NCBI GenBank assembly: GCA_029960065.1
Contig: JASCOF010000004.1
Location: forward strand, 1-64,000
From: Flavobacteriaceae bacterium PS02336
GTDB lineage: Bacteria > Bacteroidota > Bacteroidia > Flavobacteriales > Flavobacteriaceae
DNA length: 64,000 nucleotides
Reading direction: 5' to 3'
Each line of letters starts with the position of its first letter. Position 1 is the stretch's first letter. The notes under the pieces were generated by a model. That model was given only the letters and a program-made list of their open reading frames with translations. It did not search any database and was not told the DNA's origin. Below, in pieces: positions 8,294-15,908 of the stretch. Position numbers and translations under genes: made by a program.

Positions 8294-9349
8294 ATGAAGA
8301 AATTTTTAAAAATCATCAAAATTACGTTTATCAGCCTTTTGAGTATTGTTTTACTTTTTGTTGCCTATTTGTATATCAGTAACAAATTGTTTTTAGAATC
8401 TAAAAATGATGATAATATTAGTTATTTATCTAAAAATAATGTTGAGATTTCAGGTTCGATTAATGAAAAATTATTTGATGCAAATTTTTATAAATCACAA
8501 GTTTTTTTGTTAGGAGAAATTCATGGTTATGCTGATAATCAGACTATTGATCAGGAAATGTTTTTGTTTTTAAATAAAAAATTAGGAATTAAATATTACA
8601 TAGCTGAAATGGATAGTTTGACGGCAAAAAAATTAAATTCCTTTTTGCTTGAAACACAAAAGAATAATACAATTTTAAAAGAAGTTGTAGAATCTATAAA
8701 GAAAAGAATCCCACAGCAATCTAGTCAAGAATTATTTGATAAGTGGAACTCTATTTATGACTACAATCAAAATCTAGCAGACTCATTAAAAATTACTGTA
8801 ATCGGAATTGATAAAAATTTTGATGATGAATCGAAAGGTTCCAGAGATGAAGCGATGGTGAGTAATTTCAAAAATTCAATTAAAAAAAGACATCTTGAAA
8901 ACGAAAAATTCTACGGACTTTTTGGATATTTTCATACGTTGCAAAAGAAAACAGAATCTGGCAGAGTAACTTTTGCCGAAGGATTAAAAAATTCTGGAGT
9001 AAAAGTGACCAGTTTTGTGAGTTATACAATTGACAGTGAAATGTATCTTCCAAAAAATCCTCAATTTCCAACTCCAGAAGGTGAAAAAATAGACTGGGTA
9101 AATGCAGATGGACCATTAATGCTTGTAAAAGGAATCAATGATTTAAAAGAATTGAGCAAACCAGAATCCATTACACTTTTTAAACTGAACTCGAAAAATT
9201 CGCCTTATTTCAAATCTCAAAATTTAATATCAGTAAAATCTCGAGCATTTGGAGAAAATATTGTTCCTCTCAAAGATGCTCCTGCAACAGATTATTTTCA
9301 ATATGTATTTTTGCTGAGAAATTCTAAATCGTTGAGCAAATTGAAATAA
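8294..9349 (+). CDS. Membrane-anchored ChaN/EreA-like protein
   Basis: A 351-residue protein with one N-terminal hydrophobic helix (residues about 10-30) and the rest probably outside the membrane. Two motifs of the EreA/ChaN-like superfamily (erythromycin esterase and haem-uptake folds) are visible: LLGEIHGYADNQ (about residues 74-85, the GE-H motif) and FGYFHTLQ (about residues 213-220). The similarity is moderate. The true function could be hydrolysis, haem binding or neither. It is a single gene with its own terminator. Confidence 0.6.
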   Translation: MKKFLKIIKITFISLLSIVLLFVAYLYISNKLFLESKNDDNISYLSKNNVEISGSINEKLFDANFYKSQVFLLGEIHGYADNQTIDQEMFLFLNKKLGIKYYIAEMDSLTAKKLNSFLLETQKNNTILKEVVESIKKRIPQQSSQELFDKWNSIYDYNQNLADSLKITVIGIDKNFDDESKGSRDEAMVSNFKNSIKKRHLENEKFYGLFGYFHTLQKKTESGRVTFAEGLKNSGVKVTSFVSYTIDSEMYLPKNPQFPTPEGEKIDWVNADGPLMLVKGINDLKELSKPESITLFKLNSKNSPYFKSQNLISVKSRAFGENIVPLKDAPATDYFQYVFLLRNSKSLSKLK

Positions 9350-9367
9350 AATCTTTTTATAATTTTC

Positions 9368-9398
9368 AAAACTCCATTAATAACAATGGAGTTTTTTT
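9368..9398 (+). terminator. Terminator, AAACTCC family
   Basis: The stem AAAACTCCATT/AATGGAGTTTT is followed by a T run, directly after the ChaN/EreA-like gene. Confidence 0.88.
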
Positions 9399-9494
9399 AT
9401 GCAAACATTTATAATTCTATCACGTTTCCTGTTGTTGAATTTGATTGCACCTCATTTTTTGCCTTTTAGAAGTTTTAAAAGTAAAAAGAAATGT

Positions 9495-9502
9495 TATATT
9501 TG
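9495..9502 (+). promoter_or_regulatory. -7 promoter element of the MerR gene
   Basis: TATATTTG is a perfect match to TAnnTTTG. Transcription would begin near 9508, about 55 bases before the preferred start codon at 9564. This placement argues against the longer reading from 9522. Confidence 0.6.
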
Positions 9503-9563
9503 CAATGATAAAGTGTAGACTATGCTCTATGCTTTTTTGTTTTCTTTTAAAAAAAATAGACTT

Positions 9564-9926
9564 ATGCTTATAAATGAAGTATCAAAAAAAACAGGATTGT
9601 CAATCCATACTATTAGATATTATGAAAATTTAGGAATGATCAAAGGATTGACTAATGAAAAGGTGACGTCTAATAATTATAAAAATTATGATGCTAATAC
9701 TATTGAGCGTTTGGAAATTATTATGGAAGCAAGACAAGTCGGATTTACTTTAGCAGAAATAAAAAAAATATTGACAAGCTGGTTCGAAAGTGTCGATTCA
9801 AAACCCGAAACACTTGAGCTTTTTCAAGCCAAAATAAAAGAGATTGATGATAAAATGAGATATTTCAAGCAGACCAAAAGCCTTCTTGAAAAAGTATGTG
9901 AGAAAATACAAAGTAATAAGGATTGA
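9564..9926 (+). CDS. MerR family transcriptional regulator
   Basis: A 120-residue regulator. The N-terminal winged helix is clear: MLINEVSKKTGLSIHTIRYY, then ENLGMIKG. A dimerising coiled coil follows in the second half (FQAKIKEIDDKMRYFKQTKSLLEKV). No cysteine pair for metal binding is seen, so a metal-sensing subgroup is not indicated; the short form resembles SoxR/BmrR-like single-domain regulators. The frame could be read from 9522, adding 14 residues, but MerR proteins begin just before this helix and the -7 box sits only 20 bases before 9522. I therefore prefer ATG at 9564. Confidence 0.85.
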   Translation: MLINEVSKKTGLSIHTIRYYENLGMIKGLTNEKVTSNNYKNYDANTIERLEIIMEARQVGFTLAEIKKILTSWFESVDSKPETLELFQAKIKEIDDKMRYFKQTKSLLEKVCEKIQSNKD

Positions 9927-9950
9927 TTACTAAAGTTTAAAAACGTGTAG

Positions 9951-9981
9951 AAAACTTCTTAAGCAATTAAGGAGTTTTTTT
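9951..9981 (+). terminator. Terminator, AAACTCC family
   Basis: AAAACTTCTTAA pairs with TTAAGGAGTTTT (one G-T pair) and is followed by a T run. It ends the merR transcript. Confidence 0.85.
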
Positions 9982-10122
9982 GTGGCTCTTTCGGAGTTAT
10001 TTAAGAAACTCTGTTCGAGGTTTTAGGAAAATTTCAATTCAAAAACGTTATTTTTTCACACAGTATTTAAGAAATTAGTAAGAGATTTTACAAATAATCT
10101 TATATTCGCTTTTAAATAAAAA

Positions 10123-10266
10123 TTGGGTACTAAAGAAGAAAAACAATTGTATTTGTTTAATGAATTAACGATTTGTGTAATTGAATTAAATGCAAATGAT
10201 ACATGGGAATATTGCGGTATTATAAAAATACCTGCTTCAAAAGTAATTGCGATTTTGAACTTATAA
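10123..10266 (+). other. Possible 47-codon open frame or gene remnant
   Basis: Within the 400-base gap between merR and the DUF6090-like gene, a frame from TTG at 10123 runs 47 codons to TAA. It has plausible amino-acid composition (ends IKIPASKVIAILNL). There is no ATG, no clear promoter and no recognised family. It could be a decayed gene end. The rest of the gap holds only a terminator. Confidence 0.25.
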
Positions 10267-10328
10267 GATTAAATAACATACTAAAATAAACTACAAAAAA
10301 GAATCAAAGTTAAATTACAACACTAATT

Positions 10329-11036
10329 ATGCAAGAAGAAATAACCAAACATTCAAACAAAATTTACAAAACTGTGAAAAATTCAGAACATACATTGGGA
10401 GAGAAGGTAAAAGAAATCATAATAGAAATATTCATAATCGTTTTTGCAGTAACGCTTTCAATATGGCTTCACGGTTGGAGTGAGCATAGACATCAGCAAA
10501 AAGAAGTGTCTGTGTTTCTTGCTAATTTAAAGAATGATTTACAGAGTGATATAGAAAGTATAGACAGAGAAGTGAACGCATACCAAAAGACGAACGTAGA
10601 ATACCAAAAAATTTTAGCGTTAACGACTTCCCAACTTGACAGTATTTATAAGTCAAATAATAAAGTGAATTTCCCAATTCATTCACATGGACAAACATTG
10701 AATATAGGTAATTATGAAGGTTTTAAATCAAGTGGTAAAATTGGCTACATTGAAGATGAAAAATTAAAACAGAAAATCTTAAGTTATTATCAAATATTTG
10801 TACCAGCTGCCAACGAAGTAGATAAATTGTACACTGATTTTTTGTTTAAGTGTTTTGATAAAGAAATAGAAAATGCAGATAAGCCTGAACAAAAACTATA
10901 TTCAGACCCAAAATATAAAAAGACACTGGAATATCTTGTTAAACTAGGGAAGAATAATATAAGGGTTTATAAAGAAAATACAAAACCACTCGCAATTGAA
11001 CTTATTAAAGAAATTGACAAAGAGTTGAATAAATAA
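10329..11036 (+). CDS. DUF6090-like single-span membrane protein
   Basis: A 235-residue protein with one membrane helix at residues about 31-48 (EIFIIVFAVTLSIWLHGWSE). An alpha-helical, probably coiled-coil body follows, with FLANLKNDLQSDIESIDREV. This layout resembles the small membrane proteins grouped as DUF6090 in Flavobacteria, where paralogues are frequent and function is unknown. A conserved-looking GYIEDEKLKQKILSYYQ is in the middle. It is a single gene with its own terminator. Confidence 0.6.
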   Translation: MQEEITKHSNKIYKTVKNSEHTLGEKVKEIIIEIFIIVFAVTLSIWLHGWSEHRHQQKEVSVFLANLKNDLQSDIESIDREVNAYQKTNVEYQKILALTTSQLDSIYKSNNKVNFPIHSHGQTLNIGNYEGFKSSGKIGYIEDEKLKQKILSYYQIFVPAANEVDKLYTDFLFKCFDKEIENADKPEQKLYSDPKYKKTLEYLVKLGKNNIRVYKENTKPLAIELIKEIDKELNK

Positions 11037-11037
11037 T

Positions 11038-11070
11038 AAAAAACTCCATTAGAAATAATGGAGTTTTTTT
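11038..11070 (+). terminator. Terminator, AAACTCC family
   Basis: The stem AAAACTCCATTA/TAATGGAGTTTT with a GAAA loop and T run lies between two convergent genes. It is nearly the same hairpin as at 9368. Confidence 0.88.
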
Positions 11071-11083
11071 ATGTTTTAAAAGT

Positions 11084-11479
11084 TTATTTTCCTTTTGCTA
11101 TTTTTTCTAGATACTCAACTTTGTCTTTTTCGGCTTGAACCAAACGTTCGTAAAGTTCTACAATTTTATCAAGTGGATTAAAAGTAGGTTGAAAATTGAC
11201 TGCATTTAATGTTGAACTGTCGTGACTATTAAATGTATTATTAATTATACTTAGTATGTTTTCGTCGCTGTAATTTTTGATACCTTCAGCTGTAACTCCA
11301 AGCGCTTTTGCAACTGCCGTAAGCTTTTCTTCATCAATAGTTTCGCTATTTTCCATAGCGGAAATAGCTTGTTGATTTGTTCCTAAAGCTTGTGCCAATG
11401 CTTCTTGTTTCATATCACGAAGTTCACGAATACGACTGATATTTCTTCCGATATGTTTTGGTCTTGATAGTGTGCTCAT
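11084..11479 (-). CDS. XRE family helix-turn-helix regulator
   Basis: A 131-residue DNA-binding protein. Residues about 8-70 form an XRE/Cro-type HTH: IGRNISRIRELRDMKQEALA, with ALGTNQQAISAMENSE as the recognition part. The C-terminus (about 100-131) is a charged helix (LYERLVQAEKDKVEYLEKIA) likely used for dimerisation. The HTH starts at residue 10, so the first ATG is needed. A perfect -7 box ends only four bases before this ATG, which points to a leaderless mRNA. It is divergent from a small conserved gene at 11680. Confidence 0.85.
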   Translation of the reverse strand: MSTLSRPKHIGRNISRIRELRDMKQEALAQALGTNQQAISAMENSETIDEEKLTAVAKALGVTAEGIKNYSDENILSIINNTFNSHDSSTLNAVNFQPTFNPLDKIVELYERLVQAEKDKVEYLEKIAKGK

Positions 11480-11483
11480 AATT

Positions 11484-11491
11484 CAAAGATA
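11484..11491 (-). promoter_or_regulatory. -7 element of the XRE gene, adjacent to the start codon
   Basis: On the minus strand TATCTTTG lies four bases before ATG. Since transcription starts several bases downstream of this element, the mRNA would begin at or next to the start codon. No clear -33 TTG was seen. Confidence 0.55.
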
Positions 11492-11679
11492 ATAATTAAG
11501 TGAATAAACCAGAACTGTAAAAAACAGATTTTAAATGTTTGTTACAGATTTTCTTGGGGAGCGGTAAACAAAAATACAATTTTTATAGTAAGTAAGATGA
11601 TAAATAGTTATTTGTGATTTTTGGATTTTATAATGTTATATTAGTATTGCAGATTGCTAATTTTAGATGATATAAAACA

Positions 11680-11919
11680 ATGGAAAGAATCAGAATAACT
11701 AAAGATAATATTAATAATTGGCCCAAATTTGAAACGTTGTTTAATGACGGAAAAATTAAATTCGACACAACTGGGAGATTGCGATATTTACACGGTGCAC
11801 CAGTTGGAGATTTGATTCAGATAAAAAAAGATAAAAAGGGAGAGTTGATTTTTCGAGAAATTGCTGAAGAATGGTTTGATCCAGAAAGTCAAAAAGCTAA
11901 AGAATTTATTTGGCCTTAA
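11680..11919 (+). CDS. Small conserved-looking protein of unknown function
   Basis: A 79-residue acidic-basic soluble protein with no membrane segment. The central motif KFDTTGRLRYLHGAPVGDLI looks structured and the C-terminus is EWFDPESQKAKEFIWP. I do not recognise the family. It has a normal ATG start and its own terminator, and lies divergent from the XRE regulator with 200 bases between them, so regulation by XRE is possible. Confidence 0.6.
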   Translation: MERIRITKDNINNWPKFETLFNDGKIKFDTTGRLRYLHGAPVGDLIQIKKDKKGELIFREIAEEWFDPESQKAKEFIWP

Positions 11920-11980
11920 TAAATTAATTGGAATGAATTTACTTTTTTGTGTCTAAATCTTGAAATTTAAAAAACAAAAA

Positions 11981-12010
11981 AAAACTCCTTAATTTCTTAA
12001 GGAGTTTCTT
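11981..12010 (+). terminator. Terminator, AAACTCC family
   Basis: The stem AAAACTCCTTAA/TTAAGGAGTTT has the same loop (TTTC) as the hairpin at 7403. It ends the small gene at 11680. Confidence 0.85.
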
Positions 12011-12106
12011 AGTAGGTTGTCAGTGTTTGCGGTCGAACACTTAATTTAAATCTTGGCTTTTTTTGAAAAGATAAGGAGAAATTATCCTGCAAAGCTGTGA
12101 CAGCTT

Positions 12107-12559
12107 TTAGTTGCTAATTTTAGTATTCATTTTTTTTCTGTAATATTCTTTTTTTGAAAAGTATAAAGTATAAATTGACTCTTTAGAAATGGCATCTTTC
12201 ATAAGTGAATTTATTGGAACTGAATTTTCTAGACAAGCTCCGTTTGATGTTGAGATAACTTCAGTATCATTTTCGTGAGATTTATATATTTGATTAATCT
12301 TGGGATAATTTCTTTCCATTAAACCAATAAATGCAAAATATCTAACAACTGGATTTTCATCATTAGTTAAATAATTTAAATCATCATTTGAAGCAACAGT
12401 CATCAAATTAATATAACTTGGTGTTAGACAAACAAAATCATCTAAAATAAAGGTTTCATATTTTCTAATATATGAAACTTCTTTTTCAACTTCTGAATCG
12501 AGTTTATACTCACAGGACACTAGAACAAATAGTGTAAAGAATATTAAGTATTTTGTCAT
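12107..12559 (-). CDS. Putative lipoprotein with a HEAT-like segment
   Basis: A 150-residue protein with a lipoprotein signal peptide: hydrophobic residues 4-14, then LVSC with Cys16 as the lipidation site. The mature part includes LTNDENPVVRYFAFIGLMER, which resembles one HEAT-type helical repeat. A second cysteine (GACLEN) occurs later. No known function. It is alone; 270 bases upstream lie before the tRNA terminator with nothing recognisable in them. Confidence 0.62.
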   Translation of the reverse strand: MTKYLIFFTLFVLVSCEYKLDSEVEKEVSYIRKYETFILDDFVCLTPSYINLMTVASNDDLNYLTNDENPVVRYFAFIGLMERNYPKINQIYKSHENDTEVISTSNGACLENSVPINSLMKDAISKESIYTLYFSKKEYYRKKMNTKISN

Positions 12560-12787
12560 AGTTGTTTATTGTTATAATTGAAATATTGCAGAATTACGAC
12601 CAACTTATCTATCAATATTTTTATCACATCTCAGGCTTACTTTGAGTATATATCTGCTATTTAATTAAGTACAAGTTTTTACAATATTACAACAAAACCA
12701 AAATACTTAGATTGGTTTTAAAAAAAAAATGAGATTTATTTTGAGCCAATAAAAAATTAAGGCAGCAATTGGGGAGTATAAACAAAA

Positions 12788-12817
12788 ACAACGCCATTGG
12801 AATCCAATGGCGTTGTA
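12788..12817 (-). terminator. Terminator of tRNA-Val
   Basis: A hairpin of ACAACGCCATTGG with CCAATGGCGTTGT and a three-base loop is followed on the minus strand by TTTTTGTTT. It lies ten bases beyond the tRNA 3' end. Confidence 0.85.
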
Positions 12818-12827
12818 TGTCTTTTTG

Positions 12828-12902
12828 TGGGCGATGAGGGGTTCGAACCCCCGACCCCCTCGGTGTAAACGAGGTGCTCTGAACCAGCTGAGCTAATCGC
12901 CC
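12828..12902 (-). tRNA. tRNA-Val, anticodon TAC
   Basis: Reading the minus strand, the acceptor arms GGGCGAT and ATCGCCC pair over seven bases. The D-arm is AGCTCAGCTGGTTCAGAGC, the anticodon stem CCTCG/CGAGG encloses TTTACAC (anticodon TAC), and the T-arm holds GGGTTCGAACCC. The discriminator is A and CCA is not encoded. Length 75 bases. Confidence 0.95.
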
Positions 12903-13080
12903 TATTTTACTAGGTTTGCTATCGTTTGTGATTGCGAGTGCAAATATACGCTAGTTTTTGAGTTCTGCAAAGAAATTCGAATAAAAAATAAAACTTTTTT
13001 AAAAATAAATTATATCTCCTTGTTTATGAATTTGTTATTAAAATGATTTTTTGAAGTTTTTTCTAAATCAAAAGTATATT

Positions 13081-14307
13081 TTAGTTCAAAGGCAGTTCGG
13101 CAACAACAAAAGTGCTTCCTCCAACGTAAATAAAATCATTTTCCGAAGCATTTTTCTTGGCTTCCGCGAAAGCGATGGCAACAGAATCGTATTTTTCTCC
13201 AACTAAATCATGTTTTTTAGCTTCACTTTGTAAAATTTCGGCAGGCAGAGCTCTTGACGAATTGGGATGGCAGAAATAATATTGTGCCTCTTTTGGAAAT
13301 AATGGTAAAATAGAATCCAAATCTTTATCATTTACAACACCCAAAACAATATGCAGATTTTCATATTTTTCATTTTGAAGCTGATTCATAACAACCAATA
13401 ATCCGTGTTTGTTGTGCGCCGTGTCGCAAATGATTTTTGGGTTTTCGCCTAATTGCTGCCATCTACCTTGCAAGCCTGTATTTTTTACAACATGCAATAA
13501 ACCTTCTTGTAATTGTTCTGTCGAAATTTTAAAATTGGTTTCATTATTCAGAATAGAAATCGTCTGCTGAACCGTTTTTTTATTGTGAAACTGATAATCT
13601 CCAATCAAGTCAGATAAATAAATTTGATCAATTAAATCTGAAGCAAAATAAATCGGAGCGTTGTTTTCTTCGGCTTTAGCCAAAAACACAGGTTTAGTTT
13701 CATCTGTATATTCGCCAATAACGACAGGAATATTCGGTTTTATAATTCCAGCTTTTTCTCCAGCAATGGCTTCCAAAGTATTTCCTAAAAACTGCGTATG
13801 ATCTAAGCCAATATTGGTAATTACAGAAACCAAAGGTGTGATAATATTAGTAGCATCCAATCTTCCGCCAAGACCAACTTCAATAATCGCTATATCCGTT
13901 TTCTCAGAAGCGAAATAATCAAAAGCCAAACCAACAGACATTTCGAAAAAACTCATATCGTTTGCTTCAAAAAAAGATTTGTGTTTCGCTATAAATTCAA
14001 TCACAAATTCTTCAGAGATTTCTTTGCCGTTTATTTTAATTCTTTCTCTAAAATCTTTTAAATGTGGAGAAGTATACAAACCCACTTTATAACCTGCTTC
14101 TTGCAAAACTGAAGAAAGCATATGCGAAGTAGAACCTTTTCCGTTAGTTCCTGCAACATGAAGGCATTTCAGACCATTTTGCGGATTATCAAGATGAGCA
14201 GCCAATAGTTTGATATTAGTTAAGTCTTCTTTGTATGCCGAAGCGCCTTGCAATTGGTACATTGGAAGCTGATTAAACATCCAATTGGTAGTCTCTTGAT
14301 AGTTCAT
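13081..14307 (-). CDS. folC: Bifunctional folylpolyglutamate synthase / dihydrofolate synthase
   Basis: FolC joins glutamate to dihydropteroate and to tetrahydrofolate with ATP in the cytoplasm. The 408-residue protein is of normal length. It has the Mur-ligase P-loop GTNGKGSTSHML (from residue 53), the folate-site word TSPHLKDFRERIKING, the Mg-binding GLGGRLDATN and ITNIGLDHTQFLG, and C-terminal CDTAHNKHG and LGVVNDKD. It is divergent from exbB across 131 bases, and no gene shares its transcript. Confidence 0.95.
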   Translation of the reverse strand: MNYQETTNWMFNQLPMYQLQGASAYKEDLTNIKLLAAHLDNPQNGLKCLHVAGTNGKGSTSHMLSSVLQEAGYKVGLYTSPHLKDFRERIKINGKEISEEFVIEFIAKHKSFFEANDMSFFEMSVGLAFDYFASEKTDIAIIEVGLGGRLDATNIITPLVSVITNIGLDHTQFLGNTLEAIAGEKAGIIKPNIPVVIGEYTDETKPVFLAKAEENNAPIYFASDLIDQIYLSDLIGDYQFHNKKTVQQTISILNNETNFKISTEQLQEGLLHVVKNTGLQGRWQQLGENPKIICDTAHNKHGLLVVMNQLQNEKYENLHIVLGVVNDKDLDSILPLFPKEAQYYFCHPNSSRALPAEILQSEAKKHDLVGEKYDSVAIAFAEAKKNASENDFIYVGGSTFVVAELPLN

Positions 14308-14438
14308 TTATTTTGGATAAAATGGTTGTTGATTGAAATAAATTTCGATTTTTGTAGTTTAATATTACAGCGAAAATTATCTTTATTGCAAATTTCAAAT
14401 ATTTTTTAGAATTAATTATTAAAAACCAGAATTAATAT

Positions 14439-15131
14439 ATGTTTAGTTTTATTCAATTACAAACAGATACAATCGCAAATGCTTCAAATGTAGTGATCGA
14501 AAAGATCGCTCCAGAACAAGAAATTTCAATGTTTGGGTTTATCATGAAGGGGGGAGTTTTCTTAATTCCTATTGCTATTCTACTGTTTTACACTATTTAT
14601 GTGATTTTTGAACGTTATATGTATATCAGCCGTGCTTCAAAAATTGACAACCGTTTGATGCAGGATGTTGGCGATAAATTAAATTCTGGAAATATTGAAT
14701 TAGCAAGAACAATTGTAGAAAGAAGTGATACTGCAGCAGCTAATATTTTAAAAGAAGGAGTTCTCGTAATTGGAAGACCAATAGCAGAAATCGAATCAAA
14801 CATGGACCGCGCCGCCGATATCGAAATTGGCGAAATGGAAAGACGTTTAGGTCACTTGGGACTTATCGCTGGTATTGCGCCAACTTTAGGTTTTATTGGA
14901 ACCATTTCTGGGGTAATTAAAATTTTCTACAGCATCTCGGTTACAGAAAATATCAGTATCGGAAACATTTCTGGAGGTTTATACGAAAAAATGATCAGTT
15001 CTGGTTCTGGATTAATTGTGGGTATTATTGCGTATTCTGCATACCATTTATTAAACGGAAAAATTGATGATTTCGCTTTAAAAATTCAGAAACAGATTTT
15101 AGAATTTGTCAATATAATTCAAAGAGCATAA
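14439..15131 (+). CDS. exbB: MotA/TolQ/ExbB proton channel family protein
   Basis: Inner-membrane part of the energy-coupling complex that powers TonB-dependent uptake. The 230-residue protein has three helices: about 33-55, then a cytoplasmic loop, then about 140-160 (GLIAGIAPTLGFIGTISGVI) and 180-205 (MISSGSGLIVGIIAYSAYHL). The GTISGVI and G-L-I-V words are family hallmarks. exbD follows three bases after the stop, so the two are translated together. The tonB gene is convergent rather than in the same transcript. Confidence 0.92.
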   Translation: MFSFIQLQTDTIANASNVVIEKIAPEQEISMFGFIMKGGVFLIPIAILLFYTIYVIFERYMYISRASKIDNRLMQDVGDKLNSGNIELARTIVERSDTAAANILKEGVLVIGRPIAEIESNMDRAADIEIGEMERRLGHLGLIAGIAPTLGFIGTISGVIKIFYSISVTENISIGNISGGLYEKMISSGSGLIVGIIAYSAYHLLNGKIDDFALKIQKQILEFVNIIQRA

Positions 15132-15134
15132 GTT

Positions 15135-15530
15135 ATGTCTATTAAAAGAAAAAGAAGATTTCACGCCGAAGTAGCGACATCGTCTTTGAGTGACATTATG
15201 TTTTTCCTGCTGTTGTTTTTCTTAATTATTTCAACGCTGGCAAATCCGAATGTGATTAAAATGACATTGCCGAAAGCAAAAGCGAATGAAAAAACCAATA
15301 AACAACTCATTAGTTTATCGGTTACAGAAGATAAAAAGTTTTACATTGACAAACAAGAGGTTGATTTTGAAAACCTGGAAACAAGTTTAATGTCAAAAAT
15401 AGGAACAGATAAAGAGCAAACCGTAGTCGTTCGAATTCCGTTTAATTTGCAAGTCCAAGATTTAGTCGATGTTTTGCAGATAGGAGTAAAGAACAACTTA
15501 AAGTTTGTAATTGCAACAAGTCCGAAATAA
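15135..15530 (+). CDS. exbD: ExbD/TolR biopolymer transport protein
   Basis: A 131-residue protein with one membrane helix (residues about 20-40, IMFFLLLFFLIISTLANP). A conserved aspartate precedes the helix in SLSDIMFF (Asp20), the proton-pathway residue of the family. The rest is periplasmic: MTLPKAKANE and the LVDVLQIGVKNNLKFVIATSP end are typical. It is the partner of the ExbB next to it. Confidence 0.92.
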   Translation: MSIKRKRRFHAEVATSSLSDIMFFLLLFFLIISTLANPNVIKMTLPKAKANEKTNKQLISLSVTEDKKFYIDKQEVDFENLETSLMSKIGTDKEQTVVVRIPFNLQVQDLVDVLQIGVKNNLKFVIATSPK

Positions 15531-15538
15531 GAATAATT

Positions 15539-15700
15539 ATTAGGGCGTGACCACAATAAAAAAATGGGCCAATCAGCATAACGTTGATTCGCCCATTTTT
15601 TTTATTCCGGTCGTCCCGATAGCTATCGGGAGCGCTACTTCGGTAGCTTGCTACTATCCCTCACGCGAAAAAAGAGAGTATAGAAGAAAGAGTATAGATG
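15539..15700. repeat. Composite intergenic repeat, copy A (structured part)
   Basis: The segment begins GGGCGTGACC, holds a perfect 18-bp palindrome TCCCGATAGCTATCGGGA (15614-15631), and closes with CTATCCCTCACGC. GCGTGA and TCACGC form terminal inverted words. The same order of words occurs at 31920, and the 18-bp palindrome recurs at 50711. It is noncoding. Confidence 0.7.
15558..15605 (+). terminator. Terminator after exbD
   Basis: An imperfect long hairpin, AAAAAATGGGC...GCCCATTTTTT with inner AATCA/TGATT, is followed by more T residues. It begins 28 bases after the exbD stop. Confidence 0.8.
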
Positions 15701-15722
15701 AAAGATATAACCATAAAGTATT

Positions 15723-15820
15723 GTCATTTCGACGAAGGAGAAATCTCCACGAGTAACTCTACAAAGATTGTATTATCATTACGGAGTTACTAACGAAGAT
15801 TTCTCCTTCGTCGAAATGAC
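15723..15820. repeat. Dispersed inverted repeat (GTCATTTCGACGAAGGAG element), copy A
   Basis: Perfect 24-bp arms (15723-15746 and 15797-15820) enclose about 50 bases. A near copy is at 32078-32189. Both lie just after a CTATCCCTCACGC word, so the two repeats travel together. Confidence 0.85.
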
Positions 15821-15835
15821 AAACTAGAAGAAACA

Positions 15836-15867
15836 AAAAAGGCTTTCAGATTTCTGAAAGCCTTTTT
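15836..15867 (-). terminator. Bidirectional terminator beside tonB
   Basis: The perfect 15-bp stem AAAAAGGCTTTCAGA/TCTGAAAGCCTTTTT has T runs on both strands. It lies 41 bases after the tonB stop. Confidence 0.88.
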
Positions 15868-15908
15868 CTATAATAGCAGATTTAGTGTAAATCCGTGAAA
15901 TTATTGTT

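Noticed and set aside
9522..9563. N-terminal extension of the MerR regulator
   Set aside because: The -7 box lies 20 bases before it and MerR proteins start at the winged helix.
15547..15756. 69-codon open frame on the plus strand after exbD
   Set aside because: It runs through a terminator, an 18-bp palindrome and a dispersed repeat; the frame is a by-product of the repeats.
15723..15820. Inverted repeat considered as ends of an insertion sequence
   Set aside because: Only about 50 bases lie between the arms, there is no transposase, and no target duplication is evident. A MITE-like origin remains possible and is reported as a repeat.
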